The position numbers were made by a program, and so were the translations under genes. A model generated the notes under the pieces. It made no database searches and had not been told where the DNA came from. It worked only from the letters and a program-made list of their open reading frames with translations. Below are positions 6,789-15,015 of a stretch of DNA of 37,128 nt, one piece after another (position 1 is the first letter of the stretch; every line of letters begins with the position of its first letter). Origin of the DNA: a virus. The stretch covers positions 1-37,128 of IMG/VR virus record IMGVR_UViG_3300030107_004578. One strand, 5' to 3'.

Positions 6789-7265
6789 TTACTTAAAAGA
6801 AACTACCTTATTACCAAGGAGTTTCTTCTCTACTATTTCATTCCTTGGCCTGAAAGTTCTTACCTTATCTATGGCAATAAGTTGAGATTGAAACTCCTGA
6901 GCCATCTCTGCTAAAGCGTTACGCTCTGCTGTAAGCTCTTCTACCTTCCCTTCCAGTTCCATAGACTTACCCTTCCACCACATAAAAGCATTGCGTGTTT
7001 TCCAGTGTAGTCTTTCAGTAGCCCTTTCATAAGCCTTCTTAAATAAGACTGTTCTACCTAAAACAAAAGACAAGATAAGCACACTGGCCAAGATGCCAGT
7101 GCCATACGCTAACCAGAGTGGTGGTACTTGTAACAGGATATAAGCAACCCTGTTCATTGTTGGTGATGGTATAGTGTAGTGGACGGTGTTAATGTACGCC
7201 CATAGAAAGAATCCCCCTGCCCCAACTACTATACCAGAGACTAAATAAATAGTTCGTCTAACCAT
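6789..7265 (-). CDS. Membrane protein with C-terminal coiled coil
   Basis: The 158-aa protein has a hydrophobic N-terminal segment (about residues 5-27), a second one (about 45-72, ending in GTGILASVLILSFVLG), then a basic linker and a predicted coiled coil (about 95-140) ending in a Lys/Arg-rich tail. I do not recognise a family. It is the first gene of the leftward cassette, behind a likely sigma70 promoter and a GGGGGAG ribosome site two bases before the ATG. Its TAA abuts the methyltransferase ATG. A membrane-associated superinfection or host-takeover role is possible but not shown. Confidence 0.7.
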   Translation of the reverse strand: MVRRTIYLVSGIVVGAGGFFLWAYINTVHYTIPSPTMNRVAYILLQVPPLWLAYGTGILASVLILSFVLGRTVLFKKAYERATERLHWKTRNAFMWWKGKSMELEGKVEELTAERNALAEMAQEFQSQLIAIDKVRTFRPRNEIVEKKLLGNKVVSFK

Positions 7266-7287
7266 AGCTCCCCCTGTTGGAGTTTAC

Positions 7288-7317
7288 AAAATAGCACAAG
7301 AGCATAGCCGATGTCAA
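7288..7317 (-). promoter_or_regulatory. Sigma70-type promoter for the leftward cassette
   Basis: On the minus strand TTGACA (7312-7317) is followed 18 bases on by TATTTT (7288-7293), about 20 bases ahead of the membrane-protein start at 7265. The -35 is a perfect consensus and the -10 is moderate. Confidence 0.6.
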
Positions 7318-7365
7318 CAATCTCGTCTAAGGATCATTATCTTCACCTATATGTGTTTGGTGTTC

Positions 7366-7394
7366 TTGACAATGTTGGCTATGTAGTAATAATA
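7366..7394 (+). promoter_or_regulatory. Sigma70-type promoter, rightward
   Basis: TTGACA (7366-7371), a 17-base spacer, then ATAATA (7389-7394). Transcription would start near 7401 and meet a strong terminator at about 7520 before reaching the capsid gene, suggesting a short non-coding transcript or an attenuated leader. Confidence 0.6.
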
Positions 7395-7400
7395 ATAGGT

Positions 7401-7520
7401 GGTAATAGTAGTTACCCCACGACATACTCCATATTGATGCCTAATCTACATTAATAACTTTACACTACTATTGTACCTCCTTTTTTCCTCCCGGAGAAGA
7501 TACTCTCCGGGGGGTTTTTT
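7401..7520 (+). ncRNA. Candidate small RNA between promoter and terminator
   Basis: About 120 bases lie between the promoter at 7366-7394 and the terminator at 7487-7520. They contain no frame of useful length: the only nearby ATG closes after two codons. The unit sits in the divergent region upstream of the capsid gene, whose own promoter appears to start after the terminator. A free-standing small RNA or a terminator-controlled leader are both possible. Confidence 0.4.
7487..7520 (+). terminator. Rho-independent terminator upstream of capsid promoter
   Basis: CCTCCCGGAGA (7487-7497) pairs with TCTCCGGGGGG (7504-7514) with one wobble pair and a six-base loop, followed by TTTTTT (7515-7520). 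It is strong and correctly oriented for rightward transcripts. Confidence 0.85.
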
Positions 7521-7524
7521 ACGC

Positions 7525-7551
7525 TTGACACTTTTTTATTTATATTGTAAT
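7525..7551 (+). promoter_or_regulatory. Probable capsid-gene promoter
   Basis: TTGACA (7525-7530) directly follows the terminator U-tract, and TGTAAT (7546-7551, spacer 15) or TAATGA (spacer 17) can serve as -10. It would give a leader of about 135 bases ending in AAGAGG before the capsid ATG at 7693. A dedicated promoter fits the need for abundant capsid protein. Confidence 0.5.
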
Positions 7552-7692
7552 GAACAGATACTGACCTGAAGGGAAAACTGAAACGGCAACCCCAAGGCAA
7601 GAATAGTTACCCTGTATTGGATAGCAACGCTAGCTATAAAGGAACTGTGTTTTAACAGATGGAAGTTATAACATATTTTAAGAGGTTTTTTT

Positions 7693-8667
7693 ATGGCGAC
7701 TGTAGGTGGCAGCATAGTCACACTAGCAGAAGTTGGCAATTTATTTCATGGGGCAACAGAAGTTGCACAGGTAGCGGAAACATTATCTGAGGAGAACCCT
7801 ATTCTCCGTCATGCGATTTGGGTAGAAAGTTCCGAGAACTTTAGTCATCATCACGTACAGCAATTAGCGTTGCCTAGCGTGTCATGGAGAAAGACCAACG
7901 ATGGGGTAACAGCCACATCTGGTCACACCAAGTCAGTTTATGAGCCAATTCTTATAGCTGAGACAAGAAGTGAAGTAGACGAGAGAATCGTAGACTCGTC
8001 AGATAATCCGGCAGCAGTGCGTGACCGATACAATCGGATGCACATTATGGCACTTGCTCAGGAATTCGAAGACAAATTTTTCTATGGAAACGCAGCTTTA
8101 AATCCAGAACAACCAGATGGTTTAGCAACTCGCTATACCACTGCAAATACTACTAACATTATAGACAACGATTCTTCTAACACCGGAAGTGGTGACAATG
8201 TATCTTTGTGGATAATAAACTGGGATGACACTACTGGTGCTTATCTCTCCTATCCTAATGGATCACCTTTAGGAATAGAAGTAGTAGACAAGGATTTAGA
8301 ACGTGTAAGTGGAACTAACACTGGTAATTACTACGCATATACCACTCAGTTCAAGATGGCTTGTGCTATCGCTGTAGCTGATGATCGTGGTGTACAGAGA
8401 ATAGGTTCTATAGACAATGCTTATGGTGAGACCTATGACTTGGATACTAACCATGTTTTAACTGCCCTTGGAAGAATGAAATCTACCAAGAACGCAGCGA
8501 TCTATTGCAACCGTGATCTTTACACTCAGTTAAATATTACTGCTGTTAATAAATCTAATGTCTATTACCTTGCCGATTCACCGTTTGGTGATGGCCCGGT
8601 TCCACATATTATGGGAGTTCCAATCTATCTTTGCGAAGGATTGGTATCAACGGAGGATGCTATCTAA
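7693..8667 (+). CDS. Major capsid protein
   Basis: The 324-aa protein is the main shell subunit, which assembles on the scaffold into the icosahedral head. It resembles the BPP-1 Bbp17-type capsid proteins: an N-terminal stretch about choosing target state (ETLSEENPILRHAIWVESSE), then LPSVSWRKTNDGV, a YEPILIAETRSEVDERI segment, and an EFEDKFFYGN motif near residue 130 that is common in podovirus capsids. The gene has its own upstream promoter and an AGAGG site before the ATG. It is followed without gap by a Bbp16-like cement gene (TAATG overlap). Confidence 0.92.
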   Translation: MATVGGSIVTLAEVGNLFHGATEVAQVAETLSEENPILRHAIWVESSENFSHHHVQQLALPSVSWRKTNDGVTATSGHTKSVYEPILIAETRSEVDERIVDSSDNPAAVRDRYNRMHIMALAQEFEDKFFYGNAALNPEQPDGLATRYTTANTTNIIDNDSSNTGSGDNVSLWIINWDDTTGAYLSYPNGSPLGIEVVDKDLERVSGTNTGNYYAYTTQFKMACAIAVADDRGVQRIGSIDNAYGETYDLDTNHVLTALGRMKSTKNAAIYCNRDLYTQLNITAVNKSNVYYLADSPFGDGPVPHIMGVPIYLCEGLVSTEDAI

Positions 8668-9044
8668 TGATTGACGCACTACAAGAACTTAGCCAAGAGC
8701 AGGTTCTAACATCATCTTCAGCAGATTCTACTAATACTATTAACTTTGGAGCAGCTACACCGTTTTCCGGTGGGGGCTATTTCCCAAGGGTAAAGGCTGT
8801 TATCCATACAGCAATAGTAGGTTCAAGTGGTAACACTACGGTAAAAATTCAGCACAGTTCTGATGATTCAAGTTATAGTGACTTGGTATCAGGTCATGTG
8901 AGTACTACAAATGCCCCTATAGGGGAAGTAATACTTGATGTAGGTTTACCTGCTGAGACAAAACAGTATATTAAACTTGTATATACCAAAGGAAACACTG
9001 TTTCTGCTGGTAAAGCTAATGCTTGGGTATACAATCTAAATTAA
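8667..9044 (+). CDS. Capsid cement (decoration) protein, Bbp16-like
   Basis: The ATG at 8667 overlaps the last base of the capsid stop codon, and GGAGG lies 11 bases upstream; a longer frame running back into the capsid gene is not needed. The 125-aa product begins MIDALQELSQEQVLT and is beta-rich. Its segments VKIQHSSDDSSYSDLV and KQYIKLVYTKGNTVSAGKAN match the pattern of Bbp16-type capsid cement proteins, which bind the outside of the shell and stabilise it. Placement right after the capsid gene agrees with this. Confidence 0.8.
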   Translation: MIDALQELSQEQVLTSSSADSTNTINFGAATPFSGGGYFPRVKAVIHTAIVGSSGNTTVKIQHSSDDSSYSDLVSGHVSTTNAPIGEVILDVGLPAETKQYIKLVYTKGNTVSAGKANAWVYNLN

Positions 9045-9045
9045 T

Positions 9046-9075
9046 AAGTAAGGGGGCTTTATGCCCCCTACTTAG
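9046..9075 (+). terminator. Strong hairpin after cement gene, without U-tract
   Basis: GGGGGC (9052-9057) pairs with GCCCCC (9063-9068) around TTTAT, and the stem extends on both sides with one bulged A. No run of T follows, so it may act as an RNA-stabilising 3' end or partial attenuator between abundant head mRNAs and tail genes rather than a full terminator. Confidence 0.5.
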
Positions 9076-9086
9076 AAGGACAATAA

Positions 9087-9512
9087 ATGCGAAGGCTAAT
9101 CGTAACAAAGGCATATCCTATGAACTATTCGACCTATTCCCGTGATGAAACAGGAGCAGAGGTAGAAACAAGAAGGGTATGTAAGTTTAATCCCGGAGAT
9201 GTTCCAGGGATGGACAATTTACCACAAATTCCTGATGTTCAAATAGAATGGACGGAAGGTGATAAAAAGAAGAAAGGCTCTAAGATAGACAGGCTGATTC
9301 AGCTTGGTATAGTAAGGGAGTACGGCCAGAATACGGCCGTAAAGGAGGCATCGGAAGAAGAGGAACTCCTCGCCCAAATGGAAAAAGAATCAGGTTTGTC
9401 ATCTCAAGAGGTAAAAGACTTTTACAAAACGCAGAAAGCACGTATGCCTTCAACTAAAATGCGAGCATTAGAAAAACTCGCAGGTGTAGGAGCAGGTGGC
9501 GGTAGTAACTGA
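9087..9512 (+). CDS. Virion-module hypothetical protein
   Basis: The 141-aa product is charged, with a basic KKKKGSK segment near residues 60-66 and a helical acidic stretch from about residue 85 to 110. A Gly-rich tail ends it. I do not recognise its family. It lies between the cement protein and tail tube A, a position often held by head-completion or small unknown virion proteins. AAGGA precedes the ATG at 9087. Its last 17 bases overlap the tail tube A gene, which points to translational coupling. Confidence 0.7.
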   Translation: MRRLIVTKAYPMNYSTYSRDETGAEVETRRVCKFNPGDVPGMDNLPQIPDVQIEWTEGDKKKKGSKIDRLIQLGIVREYGQNTAVKEASEEEELLAQMEKESGLSSQEVKDFYKTQKARMPSTKMRALEKLAGVGAGGGSN

Positions 9513-10086
9513 CGCATCTATTTGCAGTCTTGCTTTAGGTAAGATACACCAACAGGCTATTGTAACCTTAGACGAGGATAATACAAGAGCATCAGCGTGT
9601 AATAGATGGTACGACATACTACGTGATGAGTTACTGAGTTTCCATGATTGGGGCTTTGCTACTAAAAGAATAGAAATAAGCAAGGACGAAGACTATACCA
9701 TCGTCGGTACAGACTACCAGTATGCCTATGCCTTACCAACTGATCCGTATTGTTTAGTACCAAGAGAGATGGTAGACGATACGGCAGATTGGTCTATAGA
9801 AAACAGATACTTACTTACTAATGCTGACTCGCCAATAAAGCTACGTTATACAACAAGAGCTTCAGAAAGCATATTTCCTGAATACTTTACTGTAGCATTA
9901 GCTACAAGAATAGCAACGGAGATAGCTTCTGAGTTAGGTGCTGATGTGCAGATGTCACAAGTGTTTGACGCACAGTACAATGGGCCGGGAGGCATACGTG
10001 ACAGGGCTGTGTCAGAAGATATCCGGCAAAAGCAAATGGGGCAAAGGCTACAGGCTAGCCGTGGTACTAGGTTTTGGAGGACGTAA
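9496..10086 (+). CDS. Tail tubular protein A-like (head-tail adaptor)
   Basis: The 196-aa protein resembles T7 gp11-type tail tubular protein A, which forms the ring between portal and nozzle. It has the typical order: helix SICSLALGKI, ACNRWYDILRDELLSFHDWGFATKR, a YAYALPTDPYCLVPR strand, then FTVALATRIATEIASEL and a C-terminal helix rich in Arg/Gln. Initiation is at GTG 9496, with AGGAG just upstream. It overlaps the preceding gene by 17 bases and ends in TAAATG with the next. Confidence 0.88.
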   Translation: MAVVTDASICSLALGKIHQQAIVTLDEDNTRASACNRWYDILRDELLSFHDWGFATKRIEISKDEDYTIVGTDYQYAYALPTDPYCLVPREMVDDTADWSIENRYLLTNADSPIKLRYTTRASESIFPEYFTVALATRIATEIASELGADVQMSQVFDAQYNGPGGIRDRAVSEDIRQKQMGQRLQASRGTRFWRT

Positions 10087-12177
10087 ATGCCAAGATCTGG
10101 AAGTACAACAACCAGTTTCATGGCCGGGGAGATAAGCCAGCTAACTGAAAGCCGTATAGAGATTCCACAGTACCAGTACTCATGCCGAACATTAGAGAAT
10201 GTTTTTATTCTACCTATGGGAGGGGCACAGGGTAGACCCGGAACAAAGTTTGTTGGTGCAGCTCAGGATACTGACAAGGTATCTAATCTTTTTCCTTTTA
10301 ACCGACCTAACGGTGATGCTTATATTATATCTATAGGCAGAAGGTATGTCTGGATATACAAGGATGGAGTAAGACTAACCAGTATAGACGGTGGTGGTGG
10401 AGCACAATTAGACCTTAACTCTATTATTACTTTTGATAGCGATGCAGAAGTATTGGATTTACACTTTGTGCAGATGGATAATGTTATGTACTTTTGTCCT
10501 GACAACCTTAGTGATTTAACAAATGGAGTAGGCCCGGCATTTCAGATTACCTATACCAGTGACACTAGTTGGGCAGCAGCAGCTATAAACTTTGTAGATA
10601 CCGGAAGTGGGGACTGGGTAACAGGGGCTGATTATAATGCAGCACAGGGTACATGGCCAAGTATAATAACTGCACACGAGCAGAGGCTTGTAGTAGGTGG
10701 TGACCAGACCTACCCAAGCAGGGTGATAGGATCTAAGGTTAATACTCCTTTAGAGCATGGTTTAACATCAACTATAGTAGCATCAGATCCTTGGGCTTAT
10801 CATGTTAGGGGTACGTCAGCCAGAGGACTATTGTCATGGACTGGCTTACTTTACTTTTCCTTAGAGTCTGAGTGGAGTTTTGGTACAAGTGTTATAGCTC
10901 CAACATCTTTACCATTATTAAAAAGACAATCACAGAATGGAGCATCCAGAGTACAGCCAGTACTTATGCAGAACACAGGTGCGTTTGTACAGGGTGGTGG
11001 TAAGGTAGTAAGGGAGATAGTATTCTCAAATGATCTACAAGCCTACACAGCAAGGGACTTAACTTCCCTTCATCCTGAAGTAACAGGAGCAACAGGCTTA
11101 CAGGATATGGCATTTCAAACCAATCCTAACTCAGTGCTATGGTGTCTACGTAAAGACGGACAGATAGCCTGTCTTAATATACAGGAAGACGGTAGTAAGG
11201 CATGGACTCGTATTATTACTAACTCAGGAGATTCCTTTGAATCTATCTGTACTGTACGTAAAGGTGCTGAAGATCAGGTATGGGTCTGCGTAAAGAGAGT
11301 TGTTAACGGAGCTACAAAAAGATACATAGAGTACTTTAACGTAAGAGATTACGGCACAGAGGAAGCCGATGCCGTATTCGTAGACTCTGCTTTAACATGG
11401 GACGGTGGTGCAGATAAGACTATTACAGCCATAACCGGAGCAAGTCCCGGAGTTATAACTTCGGCAAGTCACGGTTTAAGTAACGATGACTATGTAAAGA
11501 TATCCGGTGTAGGGGGAATGGTAGAACTTAATACCTTGGACACTGGTAACGGTGAAGGTGTATTCCAAGTAAAAAACAAAACGACTAATACTTTTAGATT
11601 AGCAGCAGGATCGGGAGAGGTAAGCACTAGTGCTTTTACTACTTACACATCCGGTGGAACGATAACAAAGGTTATTAAGACCATAGCTAACGGTACAACG
11701 CTAACAGCAGGTGAAGGCACGACTACAGGGTTAAGTCACTTAGAGGCAGCTTCTCTGTCCATACTGGCTGACGGTGGAGTACACGCATCTAAGACGGTAA
11801 GCAGTGGAGCTATTACACTGGATGGCTTTTTTAATACAGTACATATGGGACTTGGCTATAATCAGAACGTAGAACCAGTACCTATGGAAACGGTGGATAC
11901 AGCCGGGTATACAAAGAACATAGAGAAGTGTTCGATAAAAGTTTACAAGACTCAGGAAGGAATACAGTTAGGCCCGGATGAAGACACGTTAAAGAACGTA
12001 ATATTCAGGCTAACTAAAGACCCTATGTCACAAGCACCCACACCATTTACCGGTATGTTCACCCAAAGCATAGACGGCAAGACTGACAAACTGGTTACTT
12101 TATATTTAAGAAATCCAAACCCGACACCTATGACTGTGTTGGGTATTCGAGCAACGGTGAAAATAAATGATATATAG
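10087..12177 (+). CDS. Tail tubular protein B-like (nozzle)
   Basis: The 696-aa protein resembles T7 gp12-like nozzle proteins, the large hexamer at the tail tip that also contacts fibres. The opening GEISQLTESRIEIPQYQYSC, followed by a GGAQGRPGTKFV segment, is characteristic of podovirus tail tube B. A beta-rich insertion (about residues 445-535) contains ITSASHGLSNDDYVKISGVGG, an FCCH-like module often found in these nozzles. The start is fused to the previous stop as TAAATG. No signal peptide or membrane segment is present. Confidence 0.9.
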   Translation: MPRSGSTTTSFMAGEISQLTESRIEIPQYQYSCRTLENVFILPMGGAQGRPGTKFVGAAQDTDKVSNLFPFNRPNGDAYIISIGRRYVWIYKDGVRLTSIDGGGGAQLDLNSIITFDSDAEVLDLHFVQMDNVMYFCPDNLSDLTNGVGPAFQITYTSDTSWAAAAINFVDTGSGDWVTGADYNAAQGTWPSIITAHEQRLVVGGDQTYPSRVIGSKVNTPLEHGLTSTIVASDPWAYHVRGTSARGLLSWTGLLYFSLESEWSFGTSVIAPTSLPLLKRQSQNGASRVQPVLMQNTGAFVQGGGKVVREIVFSNDLQAYTARDLTSLHPEVTGATGLQDMAFQTNPNSVLWCLRKDGQIACLNIQEDGSKAWTRIITNSGDSFESICTVRKGAEDQVWVCVKRVVNGATKRYIEYFNVRDYGTEEADAVFVDSALTWDGGADKTITAITGASPGVITSASHGLSNDDYVKISGVGGMVELNTLDTGNGEGVFQVKNKTTNTFRLAAGSGEVSTSAFTTYTSGGTITKVIKTIANGTTLTAGEGTTTGLSHLEAASLSILADGGVHASKTVSSGAITLDGFFNTVHMGLGYNQNVEPVPMETVDTAGYTKNIEKCSIKVYKTQEGIQLGPDEDTLKNVIFRLTKDPMSQAPTPFTGMFTQSIDGKTDKLVTLYLRNPNPTPMTVLGIRATVKINDI

Positions 12178-12186
12178 GAGGGAAGT

Positions 12187-12225
12187 ATGCCAAAGAAAAA
12201 GAAAGGCAAGAAACGTCCTTACTAA
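12187..12225 (+). CDS. Twelve-codon basic mini-ORF
   Basis: AGGAGG lies seven bases before an ATG that opens a 12-codon frame, MPKKKKGKKRPY, closed by TAA. The strong ribosome site and lysine-rich content suggest real translation. The frame is the same as that of the next gene, separated only by the stop and an in-frame stretch carrying AAGGAGG. It may be a mini-protein, a leader that couples translation, or the original N-terminus of the internal virion protein, cut by a stop. Confidence 0.45.
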   Translation: MPKKKKGKKRPY

Positions 12226-12240
12226 TATAAGGAGGGTAGC

Positions 12241-12936
12241 GGTTTCTTTGATTTAATATTTGCAGGATTAGGAGCTATAGGCGGAGCTATAGAGGGTGCA
12301 AAAAAGTCTGAAGCTGAAAAGAGACAGGCTAAAGCACAGTTAAAACAAAATGCTCAAGACCGACAACTACTACAGTTACAAACAGAACAAAGTCTAAGCG
12401 GCTTTAGAACACAGCAACGACAGGTACAGCGACAGGCTGACAGGGCAGTAAGAGAAATAGGTAAGCAAGAAGCAGGTGTTCTTGGAGCACAAAGCGTACA
12501 GGCAGGGAAAGTAGGGTTAGCAGGTGGTGGTGGTTCTTTTGCAGCAATGCAGCAACAGGTAAGACAACAGGCAGCAGAGGATGTAAAGAGAACACAGCAA
12601 AGAGCAGGAGAAGATCTGGAACAACTGCAACAGGACATTCAAACAACAAGCAAAATGTCAGATATAAAAATGCAACAAAGTATATTAGGGGATGAAGGGT
12701 TACACCAAAAGGCAGGGCAGAGTTCATTCCTTGCCGGGTTAGGTGGAGCTTTAGGTGGTGGCCTTAGTGGCTTCACAGCAGCAGGTGGGGATGTTGGTGG
12801 TGCTTTACAGGGACTGGGAGCAGGTATAGGAGACTGGGCAAGCAAGGGTATACGGAAATATGGGCAAGGAGAAATAGGTAGATCCTCTCGTAGCTCAAGA
12901 ACTCTTGCTAGAAACGATCTGGGAGGGGGTTTTTAA
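12241..12936 (+). CDS. Internal virion protein A-like; no usual start codon
   Basis: The frame is open and coding-like from just after the TAA at 12223. AAGGAGG ends five bases before a GGT codon at 12241, but no ATG, GTG or TTG occurs in frame until ATG 12547. From 12241 it gives about 231 aa; from 12547, only 129. The upstream portion (FFDLIFAGLGAIGGAIEG then Gln/Ala/Lys-rich helix) matches the N-terminal style of T7 gp14-like internal proteins, so the long form is probably real. It has Gly-rich hydrophobic stretches (such as GGALGGGLSGFTAAGG) typical of ejection proteins that insert in the host membrane. Start coordinate is uncertain. Confidence 0.6.
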   Translation, partial: GFFDLIFAGLGAIGGAIEGAKKSEAEKRQAKAQLKQNAQDRQLLQLQTEQSLSGFRTQQRQVQRQADRAVREIGKQEAGVLGAQSVQAGKVGLAGGGGSFAAMQQQVRQQAAEDVKRTQQRAGEDLEQLQQDIQTTSKMSDIKMQQSILGDEGLHQKAGQSSFLAGLGGALGGGLSGFTAAGGDVGGALQGLGAGIGDWASKGIRKYGQGEIGRSSRSSRTLARNDLGGGF

Positions 12937-15015
12937 ATGGCAGAGATACCACAGTACCAAACCAAATTTGAATACCAGAACAGATATGCAGGAAGAGCAC
13001 AGGCGAAGTTTTCACCCACAGGCTTTCAAGTACCACAAGAGCAGGACACAATAACCGACAGGGTATGGCAGGGTGTAACAGGCAAGGTAATGGAAGTCGG
13101 CTCACAGGTAGCTAAAGAACGTAAATTGTTCGAGGAGCAGAGAACACTAAGCGATAAGACATTAAAAATGAAAATGGATATGGATGATTATCGCAACAAT
13201 ATAAAACAAATAGCAGCAAGTGAGCAAAAGGAAGGGGAAACTTACAGGGAAACATATCAAAGATTATGGACAGCAAAAGCAAAAGAAATAGAAAACAGTC
13301 TGTCTACTTTGCCAGCCGGTAGAATAAGAGACTCGGCTACATCATGGTTTGATACAACTCTGGCTCAGGATACACAGGCTTTGGCAAACGAGGCAGTAGC
13401 AAGGGATGATAGGGAATTTGTAGCTGATACAGAAAACGCAATAACAGCGGCTGTTATGAGTAAAAGCTGGGAAAACTGGAAAGCGGCAGAAGCGTTATTA
13501 GAAAGTCGTCCTGACCTGTGGAATTCCAAACAGGTATCGGAAATAAAAGAGACAGCTTTAACCGACTACGCAAGAACACATTTAAGTGGAAAGTTAGTAA
13601 ATTCTGAAACAGGAGAGCTAAATCCGGGCTGGAGAGAAATCGTACAGGAAGAATTTGCCCAAATGGTAGAAGGGAAAAAACCTAAACCTGATGTAATCCA
13701 CCCTACCACAAGTAGGGAAGAGGAAAAGTTTCTTGAAGAGCAGGAAGTACAACAACCTACCTTAACCAGAGGGTCGCCTATGGATTATAGTGAGCAGGAA
13801 AATCTGGTACAACCTATATCTTTAACTCCGGGAGTAGAAATAAGCACAGAGGAATACAATAAACTGTTACAGCCTTTTCAATCAGGAGGGCTACAGATGA
13901 GTTATGATGATTACGATAACCTGTTAAAACCTAACGACATACAAAAAGCATTAACCTCTATAGGCATGAGAGAGGATGACATAGACTTTGATACTTATGG
14001 CGAACCGGCACAGATACCTCCAACATTTATAGAAGCCAATAGAAATAGATACGGTGACTTTCGCAACTGGCCTACGGTACAACAGTCAGCAATGCCGTGG
14101 AACAGTCGTCTTAAAAAAGAATACCCTGAACAATGGAAAGCAGTGCAAGATTACCGGAAAGAAATATATGAGCAGGCTACAAGGAACTGGCCAGAGCTGA
14201 TAAAGGAGGGGGACAAACCGGCTGACTTAAATCTGACAACTTACGGAACCCCTACTCCAAAACCAGAGATACCCAACCGACCAAGACCTTCCCGGCTATT
14301 AACCAAGGAAGACGACAAAGATGAAACGCAGGCTGTAATGATGGCTTTAAGGCAACACCGTATAGATATGGCTAAACGTGGAGAAGGTAAGTACGAATAC
14401 TCAAGTGAAGTAGTAAAGACATTAGGTGTTACCCCGGAAGAAAAAGAGATATTTAGCGAAATATCAAAAGAAAGGCAAATATACAAACAGACAGTAAAAG
14501 CTATAAGGGACAGGTGGAATGTAGAAGGAGAGCATTCTTGGGCAGGAATGGATGCAGACACAGTGCAGGAGAAAAGAGAGCTAAATATAGAAAAAGCGAA
14601 AGAAGAAGCACAAGAATATGCAGATATAGCTCTCATATACAGGAATGTTCTTAATACAAAAGGTAATAACAGGGAAACGTGGGAAAAGCTGTATGAGGTT
14701 GTATTGAATAACTGGACACAGGCAGAAGAAGTAGGGGCAATAAAAAGGTGGACAAGTAGATGGGGCGAAGACTGGAGAAAGACCTTGGCAACAAGAGAGA
14801 TGGGTCTAACATCAAACGGAGTAGGAATGTCGATTATAGTTGCTGGTAGAATACCTTATGTAAAAGGCAGTACAGCAGAAACGGCTTATAGGAATTTTGA
14901 GAATAATAAATCTCAATACGACAGAGGGGAATTAGGGTACGATGAGTATAAAAAGTCGTGGGACGTATTTATAGACTTAAATTTAAAACCACCGGTAATG
15001 GTAGGTAGCAGATGA
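12937..15015 (+). CDS. Internal virion (ejection) protein B-like
   Basis: The 692-aa protein is hydrophilic, rich in Glu, Lys and Gln, and largely helical with coiled-coil regions. It has no signal or membrane segment, and no lysozyme or transglycosylase motif. Position and length agree with T7 gp15-type internal core proteins, which leave the capsid with the DNA. A weak internal repeat appears near residues 300-330 (EYNKLLQPF and DYDNLLKPN). Its ATG directly follows the preceding TAA. Family assignment is by context and composition. Confidence 0.7.
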   Translation: MAEIPQYQTKFEYQNRYAGRAQAKFSPTGFQVPQEQDTITDRVWQGVTGKVMEVGSQVAKERKLFEEQRTLSDKTLKMKMDMDDYRNNIKQIAASEQKEGETYRETYQRLWTAKAKEIENSLSTLPAGRIRDSATSWFDTTLAQDTQALANEAVARDDREFVADTENAITAAVMSKSWENWKAAEALLESRPDLWNSKQVSEIKETALTDYARTHLSGKLVNSETGELNPGWREIVQEEFAQMVEGKKPKPDVIHPTTSREEEKFLEEQEVQQPTLTRGSPMDYSEQENLVQPISLTPGVEISTEEYNKLLQPFQSGGLQMSYDDYDNLLKPNDIQKALTSIGMREDDIDFDTYGEPAQIPPTFIEANRNRYGDFRNWPTVQQSAMPWNSRLKKEYPEQWKAVQDYRKEIYEQATRNWPELIKEGDKPADLNLTTYGTPTPKPEIPNRPRPSRLLTKEDDKDETQAVMMALRQHRIDMAKRGEGKYEYSSEVVKTLGVTPEEKEIFSEISKERQIYKQTVKAIRDRWNVEGEHSWAGMDADTVQEKRELNIEKAKEEAQEYADIALIYRNVLNTKGNNRETWEKLYEVVLNNWTQAEEVGAIKRWTSRWGEDWRKTLATREMGLTSNGVGMSIIVAGRIPYVKGSTAETAYRNFENNKSQYDRGELGYDEYKKSWDVFIDLNLKPPVMVGSR

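Noticed and set aside
8631-8667. Longer start for the cement protein, running back into the capsid gene
   Set aside because: The ATG at 8667 overlaps the capsid stop, has GGAGG upstream and gives the typical MIDAL beginning of Bbp16-like proteins.
12404-12727. Minus-strand 107-codon frame
   Set aside because: It is a Leu/Val/Pro-rich mirror of the Gln/Ala-rich internal virion gene, with no ribosome site.
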